Source: Denitromonas sp.
GTDB lineage: Bacteria; Pseudomonadota; Gammaproteobacteria; Burkholderiales; Rhodocyclaceae
NCBI RefSeq assembly: GCF_034676725.1
Contig: NZ_JAUCBR010000004.1
Span: 3,128,001 to 3,192,000, forward strand
Direction of reading: 5' to 3'
DNA length: 64,000 bases
In this document: positions 33,386 through 41,035 of the stretch, one piece after another
Numbering within the stretch: the stretch's first letter is position 1
Layout: each line of letters begins with the position of its first letter
Position numbers and translations under genes: made by a program
Notes under the pieces: generated by a model
Database searches by the model: none
What the model was told of the DNA's origin: nothing
The model's input: only the letters and a program-made list of their open reading frames with translations

Positions 33386-34741
33386 ATGGCACATGACCCC
33401 CGCCCGCTGATCGAACTGAAATCCTTTCTCGAGACGCTGCCCGAGCCGCACATCCTGTTTGATCGGGACTACCGCATCCTGGCCGCCAATTCGGCCTACC
33501 GGCAGGCCAACGACGTGACCCACAGCGTCATCGGGCGGACCTGCTACGAGGTTTCGCATCACTATTCGGTGCCCTGCGATCAGGCCGGCGAGAGCTGCCC
33601 GCTGGCGCGCAGCCTTGAGTCCGGCCAGCGCGAGCGGGTGCTGCATCTGCATCACACCCCCAAGGGCGAGGCGTATGTGAACATCGAGCTGTCGCCGGTG
33701 CGCGATGCGGCCGGCGAGGTGGCCTTTTTCGTCGAGAAAATGGAGCCGCTCAAGGTCGCGCGTGGCCTGTCTGACCGGGCCGGCCTGGTCGGGCGGGCGC
33801 CGCGCTTCCAGGCCATGCTCGGGTTGCTGGCCCGGGTGGCACCATCGGAGGCCACGGTGTTGCTGCAGGGCGAGTCCGGTACCGGCAAGGAATTGGTGGC
33901 CAACGCCCTGCATGAAGCCAGCCACCGCGCCGATCGCCCCTTCATCGCCGTCGATTGCTCCGGGCTGCCTGAAACCCTGTTCGAGAGCGAGCTGTTCGGC
34001 CATGAGCGCGGCGCTTTCACCGGCGCCACCGCGCGCAAGCCGGGTCTGGTCGAGGTGGCCAGCGGGGGCACCTTGTTCATCGACGAGGTCGGCGACATCC
34101 CGCTGGGCATGCAGGTCAAGCTGCTGCGCCTGCTCGAGACCGGCACCTACCGCCGTGTGGGTGCCACCGAACTGCGTACGGCCGATATCCGTGTGGTGTC
34201 GGCAACGCACCGATCGCTGCGCGAGATGGTCGATGAAGGCCGTTTTCGGCAAGATCTCTACTACCGCCTCAACACCTTCCCGATCGAGGTGCCGGCCCTG
34301 CGCGATCGCGCCGAGGATATCCCGCTGCTGGCCACTGCCATGCTCGCGCGCGTGGCGCCTTCGCGGACCCTGCGGCTGTCACCCGCTGTGCTGCGCTGCC
34401 TGAGCGCCTATGGCTTTCCGGGCAATGTGCGGGAGCTGCGCAATATCCTTGAGCGCGCCAGCCTGATGTGCGACGGCGAAGAAATTGGTCTCGAACACCT
34501 CCCGCCCGGGCTCTGCGACGCACCGCTGACAGCGCCAATACGCACACTTGCCAGCAAGGACGGCCGCGACACGGCGGACCTCGCCGGCATGGAGCGTCGT
34601 GCCTTGCAAGCCGCGCTGGCCGAGCACCACGGCAACCGCCGGCAGCTGGCGGCCCGACTCGGCGTGTCCGAGCGCACGCTGTACCGGAAGCTGAAAGCGC
34701 ATGGACTGGCGGGGCGTCCTGCTCCTGACGCTGGCGGCTGA
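33386..34741 (+). CDS. fisR: Sigma-54-dependent activator, FisR-like (sulfane-sulfur sensor)
   Basis: A 451-aa enhancer-binding protein. The N-terminal PAS-like sensor domain (about 10-125) has Cys53, Cys64 and Cys71 in GRTCYEV, VPCDQ and SCPL. The AAA+ domain has Walker A GESGTGKE (161-168), the sigma-54 contact loop GAFTGA (209-214) and Walker B GTLFIDEVGD. A Fis-type HTH (RRQLAARLGVSERTLYRKL) closes it. As I recall, FisR of Cupriavidus pinatubonensis senses sulfane sulfur through Cys53, Cys64 and Cys71 and drives sqr and pdo from sigma-54 promoters. The same numbering here is the main reason for the name. Divergent from the cyd operon. Confidence 0.78.
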   Translation: MAHDPRPLIELKSFLETLPEPHILFDRDYRILAANSAYRQANDVTHSVIGRTCYEVSHHYSVPCDQAGESCPLARSLESGQRERVLHLHHTPKGEAYVNIELSPVRDAAGEVAFFVEKMEPLKVARGLSDRAGLVGRAPRFQAMLGLLARVAPSEATVLLQGESGTGKELVANALHEASHRADRPFIAVDCSGLPETLFESELFGHERGAFTGATARKPGLVEVASGGTLFIDEVGDIPLGMQVKLLRLLETGTYRRVGATELRTADIRVVSATHRSLREMVDEGRFRQDLYYRLNTFPIEVPALRDRAEDIPLLATAMLARVAPSRTLRLSPAVLRCLSAYGFPGNVRELRNILERASLMCDGEEIGLEHLPPGLCDAPLTAPIRTLASKDGRDTADLAGMERRALQAALAEHHGNRRQLAARLGVSERTLYRKLKAHGLAGRPAPDAGG

Positions 34742-34756
34742 CAGGTGTGTCTTAAG

Positions 34757-34795
34757 TGGCAGCCTCTGACTGCCAATCAGTGTCTTGGATGGCAG
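34757..34795. promoter_or_regulatory. TGGCAG inverted repeat and half-site before the Rieske gene
   Basis: TGGCAG-CCTCTGA-CTGCCA (34757-34775) is a perfect 6-bp dyad; a further TGGCAG is at 34790-34795. The cluster ends 77 bp before the -24-like box at 34872. It is the clearest dyad form of the hexamer shared with the cyd and MBL-octaheme promoters. Confidence 0.62.
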
Positions 34796-34841
34796 TTTTG
34801 GCCTGTCCCGACATCAAGCGAAAAGATGTCAAACCATTGCT

Positions 34842-34854
34842 AATCAATGGCTTA
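34842..34854 (+). promoter_or_regulatory. IHF consensus site
   Basis: AATCAA-TGGC-TTA is a perfect match to WATCAA-N4-TTR. It lies between the TGGCAG dyad and the -24/-12-like element, where IHF bends DNA at many sigma-54 promoters. It is embedded in the inverted repeat CCATTG-CTAAT-CAATGG (34834-34850). Confidence 0.6.
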
Positions 34855-34871
34855 TGGCGACTTCGTTGTTC

Positions 34872-34887
34872 TGGCACAGGACTTGAA
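34872..34887 (+). promoter_or_regulatory. Putative sigma-54 promoter of the Rieske gene
   Basis: TGGCAC-AGGAC-TTGAA has a perfect -24 box and correct spacing; the -12 reads GA instead of GC. Start expected near 34896, giving a leader of about 130 nt. Weakest of the three in its -12 box but best supported by flanking dyad and IHF site. Confidence 0.5.
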
Positions 34888-35024
34888 TAAGGAAGCACAG
34901 GCAAGCCCCGGCGCACACCCGCGTCAATTTGGCTCTTCACGAGTCGCCAAATGGATCTCCCCAACCCCCAAGATGCGGGTCCAGGTGCCGGGGTTCGCCA
35001 CCTGAATGACGAGGTGCTGAACTC

Positions 35025-35612
35025 ATGACTGATACCCTTGCCGACCGCCGTCGCTTGCTGATCGCGACCTCTGCCGTGGGCGCTGCGGCCACCGCTGGCG
35101 TGGCGGTACCGCTGGTGGCCAGCCTGACACCCTCCGAACGTGCGCGTGCCGCCGGTGCGCCGGTGGAGGTGGACATCGGCAAGCTCGCGCCGGGCGAGAT
35201 GATGACTGTCGAATGGCGTGGCAAGCCGGTGTGGATCCTGCATCGCACCGAGGCCATGCTCGCCAGTCTTGAAGGCAACGAGGCTGAACTGGTGGATCCC
35301 GCGTCGGCCCATCCCATGCAACCGGCGTATGCGCAAAACCGCTACCGCGCCATCAACCCGCGTTACCTCGTGGCGGTCGGCATCTGCACCCATCTGGGCT
35401 GCTCGCCGAGCGAGAAGTTCGGCACCGGCGCAGCCAGCGGCCTGGGCACCGGCTGGCCCGGCGGCTTCCTGTGCCCCTGCCATGGTTCGACCTTCGACCT
35501 GGCCGGCCGGGTGTATCTGCACAAGCCCGCGCCCGACAACCTCGAAGTGCCGCCGCACAAATACCTCAGCGACACCCGGTTGATCATCGGCGCCGACGAC
35601 GACACCGCCTAA
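35025..35612 (+). CDS. Orphan Rieske 2Fe-2S protein (PetA-like)
   Basis: A 195-aa ubiquinol-cytochrome c reductase-type Rieske protein. It has a Tat-like N-terminus (DRRRLLIATSAVGAA with a membrane anchor) and cluster motifs CTHLGC and CPCHGS separated by a long glycine-rich loop. No cytochrome b or c1 gene follows, unlike the usual petABC order, so it is probably a second copy that could replace the housekeeping Rieske subunit under certain conditions. Convergent with the SDR gene (4-nt overlap of the ends). Confidence 0.9.
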   Translation: MTDTLADRRRLLIATSAVGAAATAGVAVPLVASLTPSERARAAGAPVEVDIGKLAPGEMMTVEWRGKPVWILHRTEAMLASLEGNEAELVDPASAHPMQPAYAQNRYRAINPRYLVAVGICTHLGCSPSEKFGTGAASGLGTGWPGGFLCPCHGSTFDLAGRVYLHKPAPDNLEVPPHKYLSDTRLIIGADDDTA

Positions 35613-36343
35613 GCCGGCGCCACCTCGCGCAGATCTGCCACGGCGCTGTCGCCAAACGCCTCGGACAACAGATAGCCCACCAGACGCGCTGCGCACACCG
35701 CCGGCGGCACCAGTGCGCCATCGCGCTTGAGTGCCTCGAAGCGTTCGCGGGCGGGGAAGCGCGCCTCGTCGCTGGTGCGCACCTGCACCTGCATGTCGGT
35801 GTCGATCACCCCCGGCGCCAGGCTGCAGATGCGCAGGTTGGGCACGCCGTCCTCCACCACCGCGCGGGCGTGGTGGTCCAGCGCCGCCTTGGTGGCGCAG
35901 TACACATTCCAGCCGGCGTAGGCGTTGCGCGCCGCACCGCTCGACACATGCAGAATGCGCCGGTCGTTTGCGGCCGGGGCGGCGGTCACGAACGCGTCGG
36001 CCAGCATCAGCGGCGCCGCCACGTTCAGGCTCACCGCCTGCGCCACTGCCGCGCTGCCTTGCGTGCCCAGCGGCCCGACCGGCGCCACGGTGCCGGCGTT
36101 GTTGATCAGCAGTACGGCGTCTTCGTCGGCCAGAAACCGTGCCATCTCGCCGTCAGCGAGCCAGCGCGCCAGCGCGTCCGGATTCGACAGGTCCAGCGCG
36201 GTCTGTGTGCACGCCGCGCCCGGCTGCGTCAGCGCCGGATTGTGTTGACGGGCCAGACCGAGCACGGGGATGCCGCGTTCGAGCAGCGTGGTGGCAATGG
36301 CGGCACCAAGGCCGCGGCTGGTGCCGGTAACAATGGCTTTCAT
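35609..36343 (-). CDS. Short-chain dehydrogenase/reductase, sepiapterin reductase-like
   Basis: A 244-aa classical SDR: dinucleotide motif VTGTSRGLGAAIA at the N-terminus, INNAGTV near 85, catalytic Ser in HVSSGAARN and YxxxK in YCATKAAL near 155, and the APGVIDTDMQ loop. The SSGAARNAYAGW region resembles the sepiapterin reductase/YueD group. Substrate unknown. The ends of this gene and of the Rieske gene overlap, so the two are convergent. Confidence 0.85.
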   Translation of the reverse strand: MKAIVTGTSRGLGAAIATTLLERGIPVLGLARQHNPALTQPGAACTQTALDLSNPDALARWLADGEMARFLADEDAVLLINNAGTVAPVGPLGTQGSAAVAQAVSLNVAAPLMLADAFVTAAPAANDRRILHVSSGAARNAYAGWNVYCATKAALDHHARAVVEDGVPNLRICSLAPGVIDTDMQVQVRTSDEARFPARERFEALKRDGALVPPAVCAARLVGYLLSEAFGDSAVADLREVAPA

Positions 36344-36494
36344 CGGTGAAGTCCTTGGCAGTATCGGGGAAGGAGTCTGCCCGATAATAGTGTAGGTCGA
36401 TCGGGCCAGATGTGACGACGCCCGAGCGGCGGCCAGTGCGGGCGCAGGTCGGGCGTTGTCGGCGGGCCGGGTGCGAAGGACGGGCCGGCGGTGC

Positions 36495-36854
36495 TCAGTC
36501 GCCGGTCAGGACATCTTCCACCCGCAGGCGGATGCGGCGACCGTCGGGAAAGATCCAGTCGATCTGCTCGCCCACCGACAGGCCGATCAGCGCCGAGCCG
36601 ACCGGGGCCAGCACCGAGACCTTGCCGGCGGCGGCGTCGGCCTCGGTCGGATAGACGATCTCGACATCGCGGGATACCCCGGTGGCTTCATCGATGTAGC
36701 GGACACGGGAGTTCAGCGTCACGACGCCGGGCGGCACGGCGCTGGTCGGCATGACGACCGCGCCTTCGAGCTCGGCGCGCAATTGCGGCTCGGGGTTGAG
36801 TGCCATGAGGCGGACAAAGTCAGCATCGCCCATGATGATGTAGTCGCTGCGCAT
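36495..36854 (-). CDS. GreA/GreB C-terminal-domain protein (Rnk-like)
   Basis: A 119-aa protein with the GreA/B C-terminal fold as in Rnk: VVTLNSRVRYIDEATGVSRDVEIVYPTEAD in pieces, then KVSVLAPVGSALIGLSVGEQIDW, and no coiled-coil N-terminus. Rnk-type proteins bind RNA polymerase; some are called nucleoside diphosphate kinase regulators. ATG 36854 follows GAGATGAA. Divergent from the LysR gene. The 150 bp towards the SDR hold nothing recognised. Confidence 0.82.
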   Translation of the reverse strand: MRSDYIIMGDADFVRLMALNPEPQLRAELEGAVVMPTSAVPPGVVTLNSRVRYIDEATGVSRDVEIVYPTEADAAAGKVSVLAPVGSALIGLSVGEQIDWIFPDGRRIRLRVEDVLTGD

Positions 36855-36981
36855 TTCATCTCCATAGATGTCAGTGGATGACCAGATGCATCCGAGGCCA
36901 TGGTAGGTGAGGGCGGGCAGCTTGATAAGATCGCGAAAGGGCACAGTATTGGTGCCAGATTGGCGACAAAGGGCGGAACCG

Positions 36982-37941
36982 ATGAGCAAGATCGATGGCA
37001 TGCTGGCGTTCGCGCGGGTGGTCGAGGCGAAGAGCTTTTCCGAAGCGGCGCGGCGCATGAACGCCACGCGCTCCAGGCTGAGCAAGGCGGTGGCCGCGCT
37101 GGAGGCCTCGCTCGGCGTGCGCCTGCTCAACCGCAGCACCCGGCGGCTGAGCCTGACGGAAGTCGGCGCGGCCTATTACGCCCATTGCGCGCGCATTGCG
37201 CAGGAGCTCGAAGACGCCGAGCAGACCATCGGCCACCTGCAGGCCGAGCCGCGCGGTGTGCTCAAGATCAGCGCCTCGGTGGCTTTTGGTACTTTGCACA
37301 TTGCGCCGGCGCTGCCCGATTTTCTGGCGCGCTACCCCGAGCTCAGCGCCGACATGACCATCAACGACCGCATCGTCGACCTGGCCGATGAGGCCTACGA
37401 CGTGGCGGTGCGGATCGTCACCGAACCGGCGCCCGCGCTGGTGGCGCGGCGACTGGCCCCGATTCGTCGCAAGGTGTGCGCCACGCCGGCGTATTTCCGG
37501 CGCTACGGCGTGCCGAAAACCCCTGAAGACCTCGTCAATCACAACTGCCTGCACTACACCCACGACCGCGACGCCTGGCATTTTTCAGGGCCGCAGGGGC
37601 AGATCGTGGTGCCGGTGTCGGGGCGGCTGCACATCAACGATGACGAGGCCCTGTCGCAGGCCGTGCTCGGCGGGCTGGGGGTGGCCTTGCTGCCGACCTT
37701 CATCGTCGGCGCCGATCTGCAGGCCGGCCGGCTCGAAGCCGTGCTCTCCGACTATGTGCCGGTCGAACGCTTCGCCTACGCGGTGTATCTGCCAACCCGC
37801 CACCTCGCGCCCAAGGTGCGGGTGTTCATCGACTTCCTGCTCGAACGCTTCGGCCCGCAGCCGTATTGGGACCGTTTTGAAAGCGGCGCGGGTCAGCCCC
37901 GGCCCTTGGCGGCAGATCGCGCCATGCCGGACAATGGATGA
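36982..37941 (+). CDS. LysR-family transcriptional regulator
   Basis: A 319-aa LTTR with an N-terminal winged HTH (MLAFARVVEAKSFSEAARRM, TRSRLSKAVAALEASLG, LLNRSTRRLSLTEVG) and a PBP2 effector domain (RGVLKISASVAFGTLHIAPAL, ending near 300). ATG 36982 is the family start; a longer frame from 36907 is rejected. Targets are not evident; the divergent Rnk-like gene and the downstream kinase are the neighbours. Confidence 0.88.
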   Translation: MSKIDGMLAFARVVEAKSFSEAARRMNATRSRLSKAVAALEASLGVRLLNRSTRRLSLTEVGAAYYAHCARIAQELEDAEQTIGHLQAEPRGVLKISASVAFGTLHIAPALPDFLARYPELSADMTINDRIVDLADEAYDVAVRIVTEPAPALVARRLAPIRRKVCATPAYFRRYGVPKTPEDLVNHNCLHYTHDRDAWHFSGPQGQIVVPVSGRLHINDDEALSQAVLGGLGVALLPTFIVGADLQAGRLEAVLSDYVPVERFAYAVYLPTRHLAPKVRVFIDFLLERFGPQPYWDRFESGAGQPRPLAADRAMPDNG

Positions 37942-37997
37942 CCGCCTGTGCGGCGATTGGCTGCGCAGGGATGTCCAGAAACTCAGGGAGTGTTGTG

Positions 37998-38900
37998 GTG
38001 GAACCGCTTTTGAATCTCAGCGCCGTGCTGGTGCAGGCCATACAGCACGCCAGCGGTATCGACGTGGCCGGTGCCACGCTGCAGCGTGTGAGCGGTGGCA
38101 GCATCAATCGTGCGTATCACGTCCGTCTCGGCGAGCAGTCCTTCTTCCTCAAGTGCAACGGTGCCGATGCGCTGCCCATGTTCGAGGCCGAAGCCGACGG
38201 CCTCTCCGCGCTGGCTGCCACCGACGCTTTCCGCGTCCCGCGCGTGCTCGGCTGTGGTCGTACCGATGACGACGCCTTTCTGCTACTTGAGCATCTCCAG
38301 CTGCGCCCGCTGGCCAGCGACGAAGATGGCCAGCGCTTTGCCGAGGCGCTGGTGCAGCTCCACCACGAGACCGGCGAGCACTACGGCTGGCCGCGCGACA
38401 ACTTCATCGGCGCCGCGCCGCAGGCCAACACCCCGGGCGATGGCTGGGCTCGGTTCTTCATCAATCATCGGCTCATCCCGCAACTCGAACGGGCGCGCGC
38501 CAAAGGCTACGCCGGCGCGCTCGGCCGCGACGCCGATGCCTTGCTCGAACGCGCTCCCGGTCTGTTCGTCGACTACCGCCCTCACGCGAGCTTGCTGCAC
38601 GGCGACCTGTGGCATGGCAACGCCGCCATCGACGAGACCGGCCGACCCGCCATCTTCGACCCCGCCGTCTATCGCGGCGACCGCGACGCCGACCTCGCCA
38701 TGAGCGAACTCTTCGGCGGCTTCCCGTCCAGCTTCTACATCGCCTACCGGCGCGCCTGGCCGATGGCTGACGGCTACGAGCAACGCAAGACGCTGTACAA
38801 CCTCTACCACGTGCTCAACCATCTCAACCTGTTTGGCCGGGGCTACCTGGGACAGGCGGAGCGGATGGTTCGGGCGTTGTATCTGGAGTTGCGGCGGTGA
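37998..38900 (+). CDS. Fructosamine kinase family protein
   Basis: A 300-aa phosphotransferase of the fructosamine/ketosamine-3-kinase family (APH fold). Markers: SGGSINRAYHV near 25, FFLKCNG (ATP Lys), HHETGEHYGWPRDNFIG, catalytic HGDLWHGN near 215 and IFDPAVYRGDRDADLAMSE. The family repairs glycated proteins. I use the GTG at 37998, 7 nt after AGGGAG; GTG at 37995 or the ATG at 37938 are alternatives. Confidence 0.85.
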   Translation: MEPLLNLSAVLVQAIQHASGIDVAGATLQRVSGGSINRAYHVRLGEQSFFLKCNGADALPMFEAEADGLSALAATDAFRVPRVLGCGRTDDDAFLLLEHLQLRPLASDEDGQRFAEALVQLHHETGEHYGWPRDNFIGAAPQANTPGDGWARFFINHRLIPQLERARAKGYAGALGRDADALLERAPGLFVDYRPHASLLHGDLWHGNAAIDETGRPAIFDPAVYRGDRDADLAMSELFGGFPSSFYIAYRRAWPMADGYEQRKTLYNLYHVLNHLNLFGRGYLGQAERMVRALYLELRR

Positions 38901-38979
38901 GGGGGAAGGCTGGGGTGTCGCCCCGGGCGCAGTACCTTGTCGAAACAAAAGGGTTTTCCATTGTTTTGAACCTTCGCTC

Positions 38980-39327
38980 ATGAAAAAAGAGATCGATCAG
39001 TTGGAGCAGGATTTCTACGAGGGCTTCGCTGCGTCCCGTGATCGCTTCGAAAAAGATCGCGCAGCCGAAAAGCGGTTTGGACGCTGGATCGCCACCGTCT
39101 TTCTTATTCCATGCCTCGTACTGGCATGTGGTGTGACGTTCATGCTGATTTACGGCCTTGTGGCAGGCGACATCATCGGCGGCACGCGCTTTAGTCGTAC
39201 GGTGTACTCACTGGCAGAACAGCCGTTCCAGTATTGGATTTCGGTTGTTGTCCATGCCGGTCTTGTTGCAAGCATGTGGGGACTTACGGCTTTTGCGTGG
39301 CGGCACTCAAGGTGGTGCAATCGTTGA
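38980..39327 (+). CDS. Small two-helix membrane protein, uncharacterised
   Basis: A 115-aa protein with an N-terminal charged helix (EIDQLEQDFYEGFAASRDRFEKD in pieces), a membrane segment FLIPCLVLACGVTFMLIYGLV and a second near ISVVVHAGLVASMWGLTAFAW. Base composition is less GC-rich than its neighbours. No recognised domain. It lies just left of the IS110 element and could be part of imported DNA (inference). Confidence 0.55.
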   Translation: MKKEIDQLEQDFYEGFAASRDRFEKDRAAEKRFGRWIATVFLIPCLVLACGVTFMLIYGLVAGDIIGGTRFSRTVYSLAEQPFQYWISVVVHAGLVASMWGLTAFAWRHSRWCNR

Positions 39328-39424
39328 GATGGCAGCGTGCGTATCGCGGGCAAGGGCCCAGGCCCGTCTGCGGGGCTCGGTGTTTGATTCACCGCTGACC
39401 CCGGATCCCGCTTTGCTGCATCCG

Positions 39425-39874
39425 GGCTTGTATGTTATCGGTGCTCCCTTGTTCTCAGCGTGCGGGGGAGCCGAGGTGGAGGGACGATCCGGGCTATCTG
39501 CCGTGTGAGCGCACGGACAGACCACTGTAGTGCTGTCCCCACTTCGTCTGCCCAGCGTCGATGAAGAATGCAGCAGGCGTTTGGCCCGGCATGCCAGACC
39601 AAACGACCGCCGATAGTGAGCAAGCCAACGTCCAGGCAGACGCCCCCTCGGCTTGTATGTTATCGGTGCTCCCTTGTTCTCAGCGTGCGGGGGAGCCGAG
39701 GTGGAGGGACGATCCGGGCTATCTGCCGTGTGAGCGCACGGACAGACCACTGTAGTGCTGTCCCCACTTCGTCTGCCCAGCGTCGATGAAGAATGCAGCA
39801 GGCGTTTGGCCCGGCATGCCAGACCAAACGACCGCCGATAGTGAGCAAGCCAACGTCCAGGCAGACGCCCCCTC
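39425..39874 (+). repeat. Perfect 225-bp tandem duplication (two copies)
   Basis: Copy 1 is 39425-39649, copy 2 is 39650-39874; base-by-base comparison shows no difference. Each starts GGCTTGTATGTTATCGG and ends ACGCCCCCTC. The next bases after copy 2 are again GGCT before the sequence diverges. The unit has no coding potential of its own. Confidence 0.95.
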
Positions 39875-39900
39875 GGCTACAGAGCATTGTACGCGCTGTA
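39650..39900 (+). ncRNA. Candidate IS110 bridge RNA region
   Basis: The left-end unit holds several stable stems in a row: GCTCCC...GGGAGC (near 39669-39694), CCGTG-TGAGCG-CACGG, GGACAG...CTGTCC with inner CACTGTAGTG, and TTTGG...CCAAA. A string of stem-loops in the 5' non-coding end of an IS110-group element is what encodes the bridge RNA that guides target choice. Exact ends and guide loops cannot be set by eye. Copy 1 (39425-39649) would encode the same RNA. Confidence 0.5.
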
Positions 39901-39925
39901 CCGATATGCTCAGGAGGGACGCCTC

Positions 39926-40891
39926 ATGGACCGTTCATCACAATTGAACTTCGGCGTTGACGTCGGCAAGCACGAGTTGGTCATCGCCTCAAGAGCCGAT
40001 CAGCACATCATCAAGATCGCCAACCAGCCCGAAGCGATTGGGGGTTGGCTCAAGCGCTTGCCGCCCGACTGTCGCATCGGCATGGAAGCGACTGGGGTCT
40101 ATCACCTGCAATTGGCCGATCTGGCCCATGCAGCTGGCCACCAGGTCTATGTCTTCAACCCGCGCACCGTGGCCGTCTATCTGAAGTCTCTGCGCTCGCG
40201 CGGCAAGACCGACATTCTGGACGCCCGGGGCATTGTTCGATACGTACAGAACGAAGCGGACGAGCACCCGCTCTATACGCCGTCGAGCGCAACCGAGCGA
40301 TCCGTCCAGACCCTACTGCATCGCCGTCATCAGGTGGTCAAACAGCGCGCCGCGCTGCGCATGAGCTGTCAGTCCCTGGACGAGCTGACACGCGCCCCGT
40401 TCGATCCGTTGCTGGCGGCTTTCGATCAGTGTCTACGAAAAATTGACACGCAGCTGCGCCAACTGGTGCGCGCCGACGGGAAACTGCATGCGTTGGCCAC
40501 CCGCCTGCGCTCCATTCCCGGCGTCGGCCCGTTGATCAGCACAGCATTGGCGCTACGCTTGAGTCGCCATCCGTACCGCAACAGCGACGCGCTGGTTGCA
40601 GCCTTGGGCATGGATCCGCGGCCGCACCAGTCGGGGGTATCGGACGCACCGCGACACTTGTCCAAGCAGGGCAACGGTGAAGAGCGCCGACTGATCTACA
40701 TGGCAGCCGTCAGTGCCTGTCGATGTGCGCTGTGGCGCGAACGATTCGAACAATTGATCGCTCGCGGTTTGCCCAGCACCGCGGCTCATTGCATCATCGC
40801 CAGAAAGCTGCTGCGCATCGCCTTTGCTATCAATAAAAAACGCCAGGCATACAGCGTCGAGGCGCTCAGCGGCAATTGCCACGCAACATAG
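39926..40891 (+). CDS. IS110-family DEDD recombinase/transposase
   Basis: A 321-aa recombinase with an N-terminal RuvC-like DEDD domain (FGVDVGKHELV with first Asp, GMEATGVYH with Glu, and KTDILDARGIVRY with the last Asp pair) and a C-terminal Tnp20 domain (LRSIPGVGPLISTALAL, then GMDPRPHQSGVSD containing the catalytic Ser region). It appears intact. ATG 39926 has a strong AGGAGGGA; the in-frame GTG at 39887 lacks one. Confidence 0.92.
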   Translation: MDRSSQLNFGVDVGKHELVIASRADQHIIKIANQPEAIGGWLKRLPPDCRIGMEATGVYHLQLADLAHAAGHQVYVFNPRTVAVYLKSLRSRGKTDILDARGIVRYVQNEADEHPLYTPSSATERSVQTLLHRRHQVVKQRAALRMSCQSLDELTRAPFDPLLAAFDQCLRKIDTQLRQLVRADGKLHALATRLRSIPGVGPLISTALALRLSRHPYRNSDALVAALGMDPRPHQSGVSDAPRHLSKQGNGEERRLIYMAAVSACRCALWRERFEQLIARGLPSTAAHCIIARKLLRIAFAINKKRQAYSVEALSGNCHAT

Positions 40892-41035
40892 AATCTACGG
40901 CGTGGGGTTGGCGGTGAGGTGTGTGATACACGCGAGCTGCGGTCGGTCATTCCACGCTGCCGACACCCACTGACCGCCCAACTCGCCCCGATTGTGCCGG
41001 GACGTGTTCGGTCTGCCTCTGGTATCGTGCCGGCC

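Larger units (their letters stand above)
39425..40891 (+). mobile_element. IS110-family insertion sequence with duplicated left end
   Basis: An IS110-type element: one DEDD recombinase gene preceded by a long non-coding left end, without obvious terminal inverted repeats. The 225-bp left-end unit is present twice in perfect tandem. Each unit boundary has GGCT, containing the CT core dinucleotide typical of IS110 recombination. The right boundary cannot be fixed by eye; at most 145 bp separate the recombinase stop from the next gene, so the right end is short. Confidence 0.75.

Noticed and set aside
39307..39750. A 147-codon minus-strand frame with repeated peptide blocks
   Set aside because: It is a by-product of the 225-bp tandem duplication in the IS110 left end; no ribosome-binding site and no family similarity.
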